Origin: Flavobacteriia bacterium
Lineage (GTDB): Bacteria > Bacteroidota > Bacteroidia > Flavobacteriales > Flavobacteriaceae
Assembly: GCA_004293165.1 (NCBI GenBank)
Contig: RDYL01000002.1
Location: 248,001 to 312,000 of the forward strand
Direction: 5' to 3'
Length of the DNA stretch: 64,000 bases
In this document: positions 1-6,890 of the stretch, in pieces
Layout: the number at the start of each line of letters is the position of its first letter
Numbering within the stretch: position 1 is the first letter of the stretch
The notes under the pieces: model-generated
Databases searched by the model: none
Told to the model about the DNA's origin: nothing
The model's input: the letters and a program-made list of their open reading frames with translations, nothing else
Program-made: the position numbers and the translations under genes

Positions 1-204
1 AGAGCCATTATGGTTTTCTATTTTTAGCTTTGATTTTTTTATTGTGTCATTTGTTTTAGGAGCTAAAACATTTTGACTTGTAGTGCCTTTCTTTATTTGA
101 AAAGGATTTACAATTGTTGGAGGGGTAATATTTTTTTGAGAAAACATGCCAATGCTTAACAAAAGCATTAAAAGATTAAGCAAAAGAGTAATTTTGTTTT
201 TCAT
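1..204 (-). CDS. Secreted protein of unknown function (partial, runs off the window start)
   Basis: Only the first 68 codons lie in the window. The ATG is at 204 and the frame stays open to base 1. The N-terminus MKNKITLLLNLLMLLLS is a clear signal peptide, ending near MFSQK. The visible mature part is rich in Lys, Thr and Asn with no recognisable domain. It lies 10 bp downstream of the membrane-protein gene at 215-883 and on the same strand, so the two are probably co-transcribed. Function cannot be assigned from this fragment. Confidence 0.65.
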   Translation of the reverse strand, partial: MKNKITLLLNLLMLLLSIGMFSQKNITPPTIVNPFQIKKGTTSQNVLAPKTNDTIKKSKLKIENHNGS

Positions 205-214
205 GATTGTTTAT

Positions 215-883
215 TTAATTTGTTGCATTAAATGGGTGATTGAATAATTCTTTTAGTGAAAAATAAGTTAAAAAGACACTATAAATTGATAAAATGAAAA
301 CTCCAGTATTTAATGATTTTTTTAAAAGACATAAATTTTCAAAATCAAAATAAATTGTAAATAATGCAACAATTATGATTAATAGAAAAAGAATTATTAA
401 ATACTTTACAGCTTCAAAATGTGCTTTTCTATATTGATTTAATTCAGGCATTGCTGTTTTAAAACAAAACTCAATATTCCGTTTATCTGACATCAACATA
501 GTATAATCTTCACTAAGGTTGTTGTTCTTCGAATAAACTAATTTTTCATCGATTTTAGGAATTAGTTTCAAATAATTTCTTTCATACTGGCTTTCAAATA
601 ATACATATCCATAATACTCGTATTTAGTCAAAATCGCATTGAATTTCTCCATATTTCTTTTAAGTGCGTCATCTATTAAATTCAGCCTAATAGTTAAAAC
701 CGCTACAACTATTGTGAATAATAAGCCTTCAATTTGAATTATTGATGATAAAATAGTATCGCTTTTATTTCCAACGAAAAAAATATTACAATTGTAATAT
801 TCTATAATTGATAACAGGTAAGCCATTGAACCTGAGAATAGTATTGGCAAAATTATTTGCTTAAAAAATAATTTGGGATTCAT
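215..883 (-). CDS. Hypothetical membrane protein with four predicted TM segments
   Basis: This 222-aa protein is not a family I recognise. Hydrophobic segments lie at roughly residues 9-27, 47-67, 160-180 and 190-210. They form two N-terminal and two C-terminal helices around a charged central region (about 70-155) likely to be cytoplasmic. That is the topology of a small sensor or anchor rather than a transporter. It sits 16 bp downstream of the secreted protein at 900-1793 and 10 bp upstream of another signal-peptide protein, so the three leftward genes look like one operon. No catalytic motif was found. Confidence 0.6.
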   Translation of the reverse strand: MNPKLFFKQIILPILFSGSMAYLLSIIEYYNCNIFFVGNKSDTILSSIIQIEGLLFTIVVAVLTIRLNLIDDALKRNMEKFNAILTKYEYYGYVLFESQYERNYLKLIPKIDEKLVYSKNNNLSEDYTMLMSDKRNIEFCFKTAMPELNQYRKAHFEAVKYLIILFLLIIIVALFTIYFDFENLCLLKKSLNTGVFILSIYSVFLTYFSLKELFNHPFNATN

Positions 884-899
884 TTTTTAGTTTGTACAA

Positions 900-1793
900 T
901 TAATTAAAAGTCCATTTATTTACACCGGGAACTACATTTCTTTTAGTAAACTTCTTTTTACTCCAACAATCTTTAGTATCGGCAAATTTTATTTTAAAAG
1001 CTTGAGTAGCATCAACACAAAATTGCCCATCACCAGACCCCCATTCGGTTACTAATCCTTGTCGTCCTCTTATATAGACATTACCTGTGTAATTTCCAAT
1101 ATCAATTGTTCTATTACTATATGGCTGTATTGTATACCAACCTACTGAAGTCCAACATTTGTCGTTATTGTCATAATAGGCATAACAAGCACTAATTTCA
1201 GAACCCGTGTTGTTGTAAAATTCTATAAAAGTAGAAGCTTGAGAAGTTGGAGTATTATAAGTTGTTTGAGGGGCAATTTGAACAGCATTAGAATTATTGG
1301 AAGACATTAAATACAATTCAGGTTCTCCGTCTAGAAAAAAACGCTTTAAGTAAGTATAATCTAATCTATCATTGGAAATATCTTTAAAATAACTCACTGG
1401 CATCATGGCGTTAGTAGCATCACCCATTTTTGGTTGGTCTATAACTCCAGCAGCGTTTATTAAAACACTTAATTTATCTGGATTATAAGTTTGCCCAAAC
1501 GAATTTGTGATAAATCTAACTGCATAACCTGAAGCAGTTATATAAGTGTTACCATCTGGGAGCGATTGCTTTTCGATACTTAATCGTTGATTTATAACTA
1601 TGTAATTCCCGTTTTTTGTGTAAGCAACTCTCATATAATTATTTCCATAACTATATGTATCATTAAGTACCATCAAACAATCATACTTAATATTCCCTGT
1701 ATAAAAAGTAATTTCACAAATTGTTGTTTTTGCCTCAGATTTACTTGAAATAAAAAACAATGATAAAATCAAAATTCCTAATATTTTTTTCAT
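900..1793 (-). CDS. Secreted protein with a DUF1036-like C-terminal domain
   Basis: The 297-aa protein starts MKKILGILILSLFFISSKS with a signal peptide cleaved near SEA-KTT, so it is exported. Residues about 22-175 are unassigned. From about 190 on, the pattern FYNNTGSEISACYAYYDN, then W-x-S-x-GWYTI-x-PYS, then GQFCV and a late Cys resembles DUF1036 (small extracytoplasmic domains with conserved Trp and Cys). That assignment is by eye and tentative. It is the first gene of a leftward cassette, divergent from the HTH gene at 1934, which makes it the likeliest target of that regulator. Confidence 0.6.
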   Translation of the reverse strand: MKKILGILILSLFFISSKSEAKTTICEITFYTGNIKYDCLMVLNDTYSYGNNYMRVAYTKNGNYIVINQRLSIEKQSLPDGNTYITASGYAVRFITNSFGQTYNPDKLSVLINAAGVIDQPKMGDATNAMMPVSYFKDISNDRLDYTYLKRFFLDGEPELYLMSSNNSNAVQIAPQTTYNTPTSQASTFIEFYNNTGSEISACYAYYDNNDKCWTSVGWYTIQPYSNRTIDIGNYTGNVYIRGRQGLVTEWGSGDGQFCVDATQAFKIKFADTKDCWSKKKFTKRNVVPGVNKWTFN

Positions 1794-1870
1794 GTGTCTT
1801 TGCTTTTAAATTATATAACTTCACAAATCTAACAAATAATTTTATCACATTTTACAAATATTTACCTTTT

Positions 1871-1919
1871 ATTACGCATATATGTATAAAATGCGTAATT
1901 TTACTTACTCACAAGTGAG
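1871..1919. promoter_or_regulatory. Paired palindromes between divergent genes (candidate operator)
   Basis: ATTACGCAT (1871-1879) and ATGCGTAAT (1891-1899) form a perfect 9-bp inverted repeat with an 11-bp spacer. Immediately right of it CTCACAAGTGAG (1908-1919) is a second palindrome. Both lie in the 140-bp gap between the secreted-protein gene and the HTH gene, just upstream of the HTH -7 box. This placement suits autoregulation by a dimeric HTH protein; binding itself is inferred. Confidence 0.5.
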
Positions 1920-1921
1920 CA

Positions 1922-1929
1922 TAATTTTG
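1922..1929 (+). promoter_or_regulatory. -7 element of the HTH gene promoter
   Basis: TAATTTTG matches the Bacteroidetes sigma-ABfr -7 consensus TAnnTTTG. The ATG follows after only 4 bp, so the transcript is probably leaderless. The -33 region is a weak T-rich match near 1899. Confidence 0.5.
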
Positions 1930-1933
1930 TATT

Positions 1934-2242
1934 ATGCAACATCGAGGCGAAATCATCAAAGAGGCAGTGTACAAAAGTGGCTTTCCCATAACAGAGCTAG
2001 CTAAACGTATGGGGAAAAGTAGAAGATGGGTTTACTTACTGTTTGAAAACCCCACAGTTTCTATAGATATGATATTACAAATAGGCACTATACTACATTA
2101 TGACTTTTCAGATGAAATTGAAACACTAAAACCTCACGTTTTGAATGATACCGCTCTAAGTTACTCGAAAGAAGAAGCGTATTGGAAAAACAAGTATTTG
2201 AAGTTATTGGAAGAATACAATGAATTACTTAAGAAAAAGTAG
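1934..2242 (+). CDS. Small HTH (XRE-like) DNA-binding protein with C-terminal coiled coil
   Basis: In this 102-aa protein, residues 8-60 read as a helix-turn-helix: ITELAKRMGKSRRWVYLLF covers the positioning and recognition helices, followed by a third helix. Residues 76-102 (EEAYWKNKYLKLLEEYNELL) form a short amphipathic helix likely to dimerise. The start is set by the ATG 4 bp after a -7 box. It probably controls its own promoter and the divergent secreted-protein cassette through the palindromes at 1871-1919. A phage or toxin-antitoxin origin is possible, but no partner toxin is visible. Confidence 0.7.
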   Translation: MQHRGEIIKEAVYKSGFPITELAKRMGKSRRWVYLLFENPTVSIDMILQIGTILHYDFSDEIETLKPHVLNDTALSYSKEEAYWKNKYLKLLEEYNELLKKK

Positions 2243-2310
2243 ATTGTACTTTTTCAAACTTTAAAATATTTTACTAGTAATAAAACTCAAGCAACGATTT
2301 ATTTTCAATA

Positions 2311-3036
2311 GTTCTCGATACATTTTTCACAAAATAGCTAAGGCAATTTTATGAAAAACACTCGAAGTGACGTTTGAGAAATTATTATTTTTTAGAACTA
2401 TAGCAACGATATAAAACCACCGTCAATTCGAGTGATTTTATGAAGGAAAAAATGCTAATTTTTTGCTTTGTAAAATTGTATCGAGAACTATAGTAACGAT
2501 TTGTTTTCAGTTGTTCTCGATACATTTTTCACAAAATAGCTAAGGCAATTTTATGAAAAACACTCGAAGTGACGAAAGTGGAAAACTGATTTATTAGAAC
2601 TATTTTATGAAGTAAAAATGCTAATTTTTGCTTTATAAAATTGTATTGAGAACTATAGCAACGATTTTTTTTAGTTCTTCTCGGTACATTTTGTATTTGA
2701 AAATCTAAGCTTTCCAAATACAAAACACTCGAAATGACGAAAGCAGAAAACTGATTTATTAGAACTATAAGAACGATATAAAACCACCGTCAATTCGAGT
2801 GATTTTATGAAGGAAAAATGCTAATTTTTGCTTTGTAAAATTGTATCGAGAACTATAGTAACGATTTTTTTTCAGTTGTTCTCGATACATTTTTCACAAA
2901 ATAGCTAAGGCAATTTTATGAAAAACACTCGAAGTGACGAAAGTGGAAAACTGATTTATTAGAACTACCGTCAATTCGAGTGATTTTATGAAGGAAAAAA
3001 TGCTAATTTTTTGCTTTGTAAAATTGTATCGAGAAC
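2311..3036. repeat. Array of alternating palindromic repeat elements, left block
   Basis: Two element types alternate. Type A (about 62 bp) runs from GTTCTCGATACA to CACTCGAAGTGACG: 2311-2372, 2513-2574, 2678-2739 (diverged) and 2878-2939. Type B (66-68 bp) runs from CGTCAATTCGAGTG to TGTATCGAGAAC: 2421-2488, a truncated copy 2602-2653, 2788-2853 and 2969-3036. B has the termini of A in reverse complement, so they are opposite orientations of one element. Each interior is an imperfect hairpin. A plus B plus spacers gives a period near 200 bp (2311 to 2513; 2678 to 2878). The last B copy ends 28 bp before the GIY-YIG gene. The open frames across this block are repeat-derived, not genes. Confidence 0.85.
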
Positions 3037-3064
3037 AACTGAAAAAATTTCCTATTTTTACTAA

Positions 3065-3355
3065 ATGCAAGTTTCATACGTCTACATACTAAAATGCGCC
3101 GATAATTCATACTATACAGGGGTAACAAGTAATTTAAATCAACGCTTGTACCAACATCAATCCGCTTTCTATCCAGATTGTTATACAGTTTCTAGAAGAC
3201 CTGTAGAACTCGTTTTTTATGCAGAATTCACAAATATTGAATTCGCAATTGACAAAGAAAAACAAATCAAAAAATGGTCAAGAGCAAAAAAAGAGGCTCT
3301 AATTAATGGGGATTATGATGCTATACCAAATCTTGCCAAAAAGCATTTTAAATAG
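3065..3355 (+). CDS. Small GIY-YIG nuclease-family protein embedded in palindromic repeats
   Basis: The 96-aa protein is a single-domain GIY-YIG protein of the YhbQ/UPF0213 kind. YVYILKC and YYTGVTS supply the two tyrosine strands, R27 (NLNQRLYQH) is the conserved Arg, and E65 (DKEKQIKKW) the metal-binding Glu, so catalysis looks intact. The family cuts DNA in other settings such as UvrC, Slx1 and homing enzymes; the role of small stand-alone members is poorly defined. The gene is bracketed by copies of one palindromic repeat. The last copy on the left ends GAACAACTGAAAA and the first on the right begins TTTTCAGTAGTTC, so the cassette has inverted flanks. No promoter was recognised. Confidence 0.85.
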   Translation: MQVSYVYILKCADNSYYTGVTSNLNQRLYQHQSAFYPDCYTVSRRPVELVFYAEFTNIEFAIDKEKQIKKWSRAKKEALINGDYDAIPNLAKKHFK

Positions 3356-3370
3356 TATTAATTTTCAGTA

Positions 3371-3632
3371 GTTCTCGATACATTTTTCACAAAATAGCTA
3401 AGGCAATTTTATGAAAAACACTCGAAGTAACGAAAGTAGAAAACTGATTTTTCAGAACTATAGTAACGATATAAAACCACCGTCGATTCGAGTGATTTTA
3501 TGAAGTAAAAATGCTAATTTTTGGTTTATAAAATTGTATCGAAAACTATAGCAACGATTTATTTTCAGTTGTTCTCGATACATTTTGTATTTGAAAATCT
3601 AAGGCTTTCCAAATACAAAATACTCGAAATGA
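3371..3632. repeat. Palindromic repeat array, right block
   Basis: The same elements resume 15 bp after the GIY-YIG stop codon. Type A lies at 3371-3432, type B at 3481-3546, and a degenerate type A at 3571-3632 whose hairpin interior matches the copy at 2678-2739. The two A copies are again 200 bp apart. The far end (TACTCGAAATGAAG) has decayed, marking the array boundary. The rest of the gap to glyS holds only the glyS terminator. Confidence 0.85.
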
Positions 3633-3660
3633 AGCTATTGGAAAACCGAATACATTAGAA

Positions 3661-3703
3661 AATACAAAACCCAAAATTTCAAATGAAATTTTGGGTTTTG
3701 TAT
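3661..3703 (-). terminator. Intrinsic terminator of glyS
   Basis: An almost uninterrupted stem of about 20 bp (AAAACCCAAAATTTCA and its complement around a tiny loop) sits about 30 bp past the glyS stop. Transcribed leftwards it ends in a T-rich run. Its other side faces the repeat array. Confidence 0.8.
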
Positions 3704-3735
3704 TAATTCTTAGTACTTAAATCTTAATACTTTGA

Positions 3736-5277
3736 TTACATTTTCATCAACCAGTTTCGCATAGAAACTTCATTATTGATGATATTGCGTAATTCTGAAA
3801 TCTTCACTCTATCTTGTTGCATAGAATCTCTGTGACGGATTGTTACTGTTTCATCTTCTAAGGTTTGATGATCAACCGTAATACAGAATGGCGTTCCTAA
3901 AGCGTCTTGTCTTCTGTAACGTCTTCCTACCGCATCTTTTTCATCGTAAGCGACATTGAAATCCCATTTTAAATCTTCGATGATTTTATTGGCAACTTCT
4001 GGCAAACCATCTTTTTTAACCAATGGCAAAACTGCTGCTTTTGTAGGTGCTAAAACTGAAGGCAAACGTAAAACTGTTCTAGTTGAACCATCTTCTAACG
4101 TTTCTTCTTGTAACGCTTTAGAGAAAACCGCTAAGAACATTCTATCTAAACCAACTGAAGTTTCTACGACATACGGTGTATAGTTTGAATTCGTGTCGTT
4201 ATCAAAATATTGTAATTTTTTACCTGAAAATTGTTCGTGTGCTTTTAAATCGAAATCGGTTCTCGAGTGAATTCCTTCCAATTCTTTAAATCCGAATGGG
4301 AAATTGAATTCGATGTCAGCCGCAGCATTAGCATAGTGAGCTAATTTTTCGTGGTCGTGAAAACGATAATTTTCCTTTCCTAAACCAAGAGACAAGTGCC
4401 AATTTAAACGTGTTGTTTTCCAGTATTCGTACCATTTCATTTCTTCTCCTGGTTTCACGAAAAACTGCATTTCCATTTGTTCAAATTCGCGCATACGGAA
4501 AATAAATTGTCTGGCAACGATTTCGTTTCTAAACGCTTTCCCTGTTTGCGCAATTCCAAATGGAATTTTCATACGACCGGTTTTTTGAACGTTTAAGAAG
4601 TTTACGAAAATACCTTGAGCCGTTTCTGGACGCAAGTATAAATCCATTGCGTTTTCAGCAGAAGCCCCTAATTTTGTTCCGAACATTAAGTTGAATTGCT
4701 TTACATCGGTCCAATTTTTTGAACCACTTTCTGGACAAGCAATCTCTAATTCTTCGATTAAGGCTTTTACGTCAGCAAGGTTTTCGGTCTCTAAAGAACG
4801 TGCCATTCTTTCCAGAATTTCTTTCTTTTTAGACAAGTATTCCATCACACGTGGATTCGTAGTTTTGTATTGCTCTTCATCAAAGGAAGCGCCAAAACGT
4901 TCGCGTGCTTTGTCAATTTCTTTTTGTGCTTTTTGATTTAATTTTTCGGCGTAATCCTCAATTAAAACATCGGCACGGTATCTTTTTTTAGAATCTTTAT
5001 TATCAATTAATGGATCGTTAAAAGCGTCTACGTGACCTGAAGCTTTCCATGTAGTTGGATGCATCAAAATTGCAGCGTCTAAACCTACAATATTTTCGTG
5101 CATTTGCACCATTGCTTTCCACCAATATTCGCGGATATTCTTTTTTAACTCCACACCATTTTGGGCGTAATCATATACCGCGCTTAAACCATCGTAAATT
5201 TCGCTTGACGGAAAAATAAATCCGTACTCTTTTGCATGCGAAACTACATTCTTAAATATATCGTCTTGTTTTGCCAT
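3736..5277 (-). CDS. glyS: Glycine--tRNA ligase (single-chain class II type)
   Basis: The 513-aa enzyme charges tRNA-Gly with glycine in the cytoplasm. It is the homodimeric class II form: FRNEI (motif 2) and the motif 3 region GLDRMFLAVF are present, with an anticodon-binding domain from about 400 to the end (APTKAAVLPLV onwards). It has the normal length for Bacteroidetes. The TACTTTTG -7 box ends 4 bp before the ATG, so the mRNA is probably leaderless, and a strong terminator follows. It appears monocistronic. Confidence 0.97.
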   Translation of the reverse strand: MAKQDDIFKNVVSHAKEYGFIFPSSEIYDGLSAVYDYAQNGVELKKNIREYWWKAMVQMHENIVGLDAAILMHPTTWKASGHVDAFNDPLIDNKDSKKRYRADVLIEDYAEKLNQKAQKEIDKARERFGASFDEEQYKTTNPRVMEYLSKKKEILERMARSLETENLADVKALIEELEIACPESGSKNWTDVKQFNLMFGTKLGASAENAMDLYLRPETAQGIFVNFLNVQKTGRMKIPFGIAQTGKAFRNEIVARQFIFRMREFEQMEMQFFVKPGEEMKWYEYWKTTRLNWHLSLGLGKENYRFHDHEKLAHYANAAADIEFNFPFGFKELEGIHSRTDFDLKAHEQFSGKKLQYFDNDTNSNYTPYVVETSVGLDRMFLAVFSKALQEETLEDGSTRTVLRLPSVLAPTKAAVLPLVKKDGLPEVANKIIEDLKWDFNVAYDEKDAVGRRYRRQDALGTPFCITVDHQTLEDETVTIRHRDSMQQDRVKISELRNIINNEVSMRNWLMKM

Positions 5278-5281
5278 AGTG

Positions 5282-5289
5282 CAAAAGTA
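5282..5289 (-). promoter_or_regulatory. -7 element of glyS
   Basis: Read leftwards, TACTTTTG followed by C fits TAnnTTTG. Only CACT separates it from the start codon, predicting a start of transcription at or next to the ATG. A clear -33 TTG was not found. Confidence 0.55.
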
Positions 5290-5340
5290 AAAATAGGAAT
5301 GGAATAAAGAAAAGAAATTAGGGAATAAAAATAAGAAATG

Positions 5341-6078
5341 TTAATATTCGAAAAAAGAAGTGCCAATTTTAGCAAAATCGTGATAAATATTAATTGTGTA
5401 TTTTCCTTTTATAGTTTTCTTTTGTTCTAAATTAACATAAGTACATACATCCGTATCGTATTTTTTATAATTGGCATTAACAGATGCACTGTATTGTAGT
5501 TTAACATTTTTAACGGACTCAACAGAAGTGTTTCCAGAAGAAATAATCTGGTTTTTTGGATTAACCACTTGAATGTAGATGATTTTTTCTCCAGATGCTA
5601 TCAAATTATTTTCTTCTAATGTAAAACAAACTCTTAATTGCTGAATTTTAGAATCATTTGAGTTGTAATTATCAGAATAAATTTTAACACCTTTGGCATT
5701 AATATTTAATGCAATAAGCTTATCATTTTTTATGGTGGTTTTTTCATCAGATTTAACTAAACCTTTTTTAATATCAAATGATTGCTTTTGTTTAACATAA
5801 CGTTCTATTGAATCTTCAAATGAACTAAACTTTGAATTAGCTAACTTAATTTCCTCGTTATATCGAATACTATCAACTCTGTTTTTCAAACTGATAGAAT
5901 CATATTTATGTAAAATTTCTGTGAGCTGGCTGTCTAAAATTTTATTTTCTAACTCAGATGTAACTATATAATTATCAAATTCATCGGAAACTTTGTAGTA
6001 TTTAATGCTTAAAAACAAGGATAGAAGCATTAAAATTAATGCGCTTATTTTTATTATTTTACTTTTTCGATGAGTCAT
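5341..6078 (-). CDS. Hypothetical membrane-anchored coiled-coil protein
   Basis: In this 245-aa protein, residues 9-27 (ISALILMLLSLFLSIKYY) are a TM anchor after a basic N-terminus. About 30-105 is charged and helical, probably a coiled coil. The last 120 residues are beta-rich (FTLEENNLIASGEKIIYIQV) and may form a periplasmic domain. No family was recognised and no catalytic motif seen. It is separated from glyS by 63 bp and divergent from comF. Topology suggests an envelope or cell-division accessory role, but that is inference only. Confidence 0.6.
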   Translation of the reverse strand: MTHRKSKIIKISALILMLLSLFLSIKYYKVSDEFDNYIVTSELENKILDSQLTEILHKYDSISLKNRVDSIRYNEEIKLANSKFSSFEDSIERYVKQKQSFDIKKGLVKSDEKTTIKNDKLIALNINAKGVKIYSDNYNSNDSKIQQLRVCFTLEENNLIASGEKIIYIQVVNPKNQIISSGNTSVESVKNVKLQYSASVNANYKKYDTDVCTYVNLEQKKTIKGKYTINIYHDFAKIGTSFFEY

Positions 6079-6139
6079 TTTATAAATTTTTTATAAATTT
6101 ATTTAAAATATTTTAATGCCCTTATAAATAACCGATAAA

Positions 6140-6823
6140 ATGCTAAAATACCTGATAAACTTGTTTTTTCCTAAACTTTGCTTAGGTTGTAATTCACTTT
6201 TATTATCCAATGAACAAACGATTTGTAGTGCTTGCAATCACAGCTTGCCTCATACGAATCATCATTTATTAAAAAACAATGAAACAACAACAAAATTTTA
6301 CGGTATAATTCCGCTCGAATTTAGTGCTGCCATGTTGTATTTTCATAAAAAAGGAATCGTTCAAAATTTGATACACAATTTAAAATACAAAAATCATCAA
6401 GAAATTGGCACTTTACTAGGAAGATGGTACGCTAAAGATTTAGAAGCTATATCAAAAGTAAAAATGTTTTCTGAAATAATTCCTGTACCGCTTCACAAAA
6501 AAAGACTAGAAGAAAGAGGTTATAATCAAGTGACTACTTTTTGCGAAGCACTATCAAATGAACTACAAATCCCTTACAATACTACTTTATTGTTAAGAAA
6601 CCGCTATTCAAAAACACAAACCAAAAAAGACAAAGAAAACAGAAAAGAAATTTCAAACGCTTTATTTGATGTAACTTATACCGATGCAGATCACAACAAA
6701 CATTTTTTACTTGTTGATGACGTAATGACAACCGGCGCTACTTTAGAAGCTTGTGCAAAAGCCTTATTAAAAATTCCAAACAGCAAAGTTAGCATTGTTA
6801 CTATTGCTTATACACAATCATAA
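6140..6823 (+). CDS. ComF family protein (phosphoribosyltransferase fold)
   Basis: This 227-aa protein has an N-terminal zinc-ribbon with four cysteines (C14, C17, C29, C32) and a C-terminal type I PRTase domain whose PRPP-binding loop is FLLVDDVMTTGATLEACA. This is the ComF/GntX architecture. ComF supports natural transformation in Gram-positives and Gram-negatives with competence pili; the substrate is unknown. Short A-rich leader, no clear promoter. It is followed after 67 bp by the lipoprotein at 6891, possibly in the same transcript. Confidence 0.9.
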   Translation: MLKYLINLFFPKLCLGCNSLLLSNEQTICSACNHSLPHTNHHLLKNNETTTKFYGIIPLEFSAAMLYFHKKGIVQNLIHNLKYKNHQEIGTLLGRWYAKDLEAISKVKMFSEIIPVPLHKKRLEERGYNQVTTFCEALSNELQIPYNTTLLLRNRYSKTQTKKDKENRKEISNALFDVTYTDADHNKHFLLVDDVMTTGATLEACAKALLKIPNSKVSIVTIAYTQS

Positions 6824-6890
6824 AAATTATTAAAATTTGTATGTTTACACTAATTATAGTTGTTATTTTGTAACTCCATTATTTGATACG

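Noticed and set aside
2529..2723. 64-codon frame on the minus strand inside the repeats
   Set aside because: It is read entirely from repeat sequence, has no homology pattern and changes with each repeat copy.
2311..3632. CRISPR array or IS element in the repeat region
   Set aside because: Elements alternate in orientation, spacers are fixed rather than unique, no cas genes are near, and no transposase frame or target-site duplication is visible.
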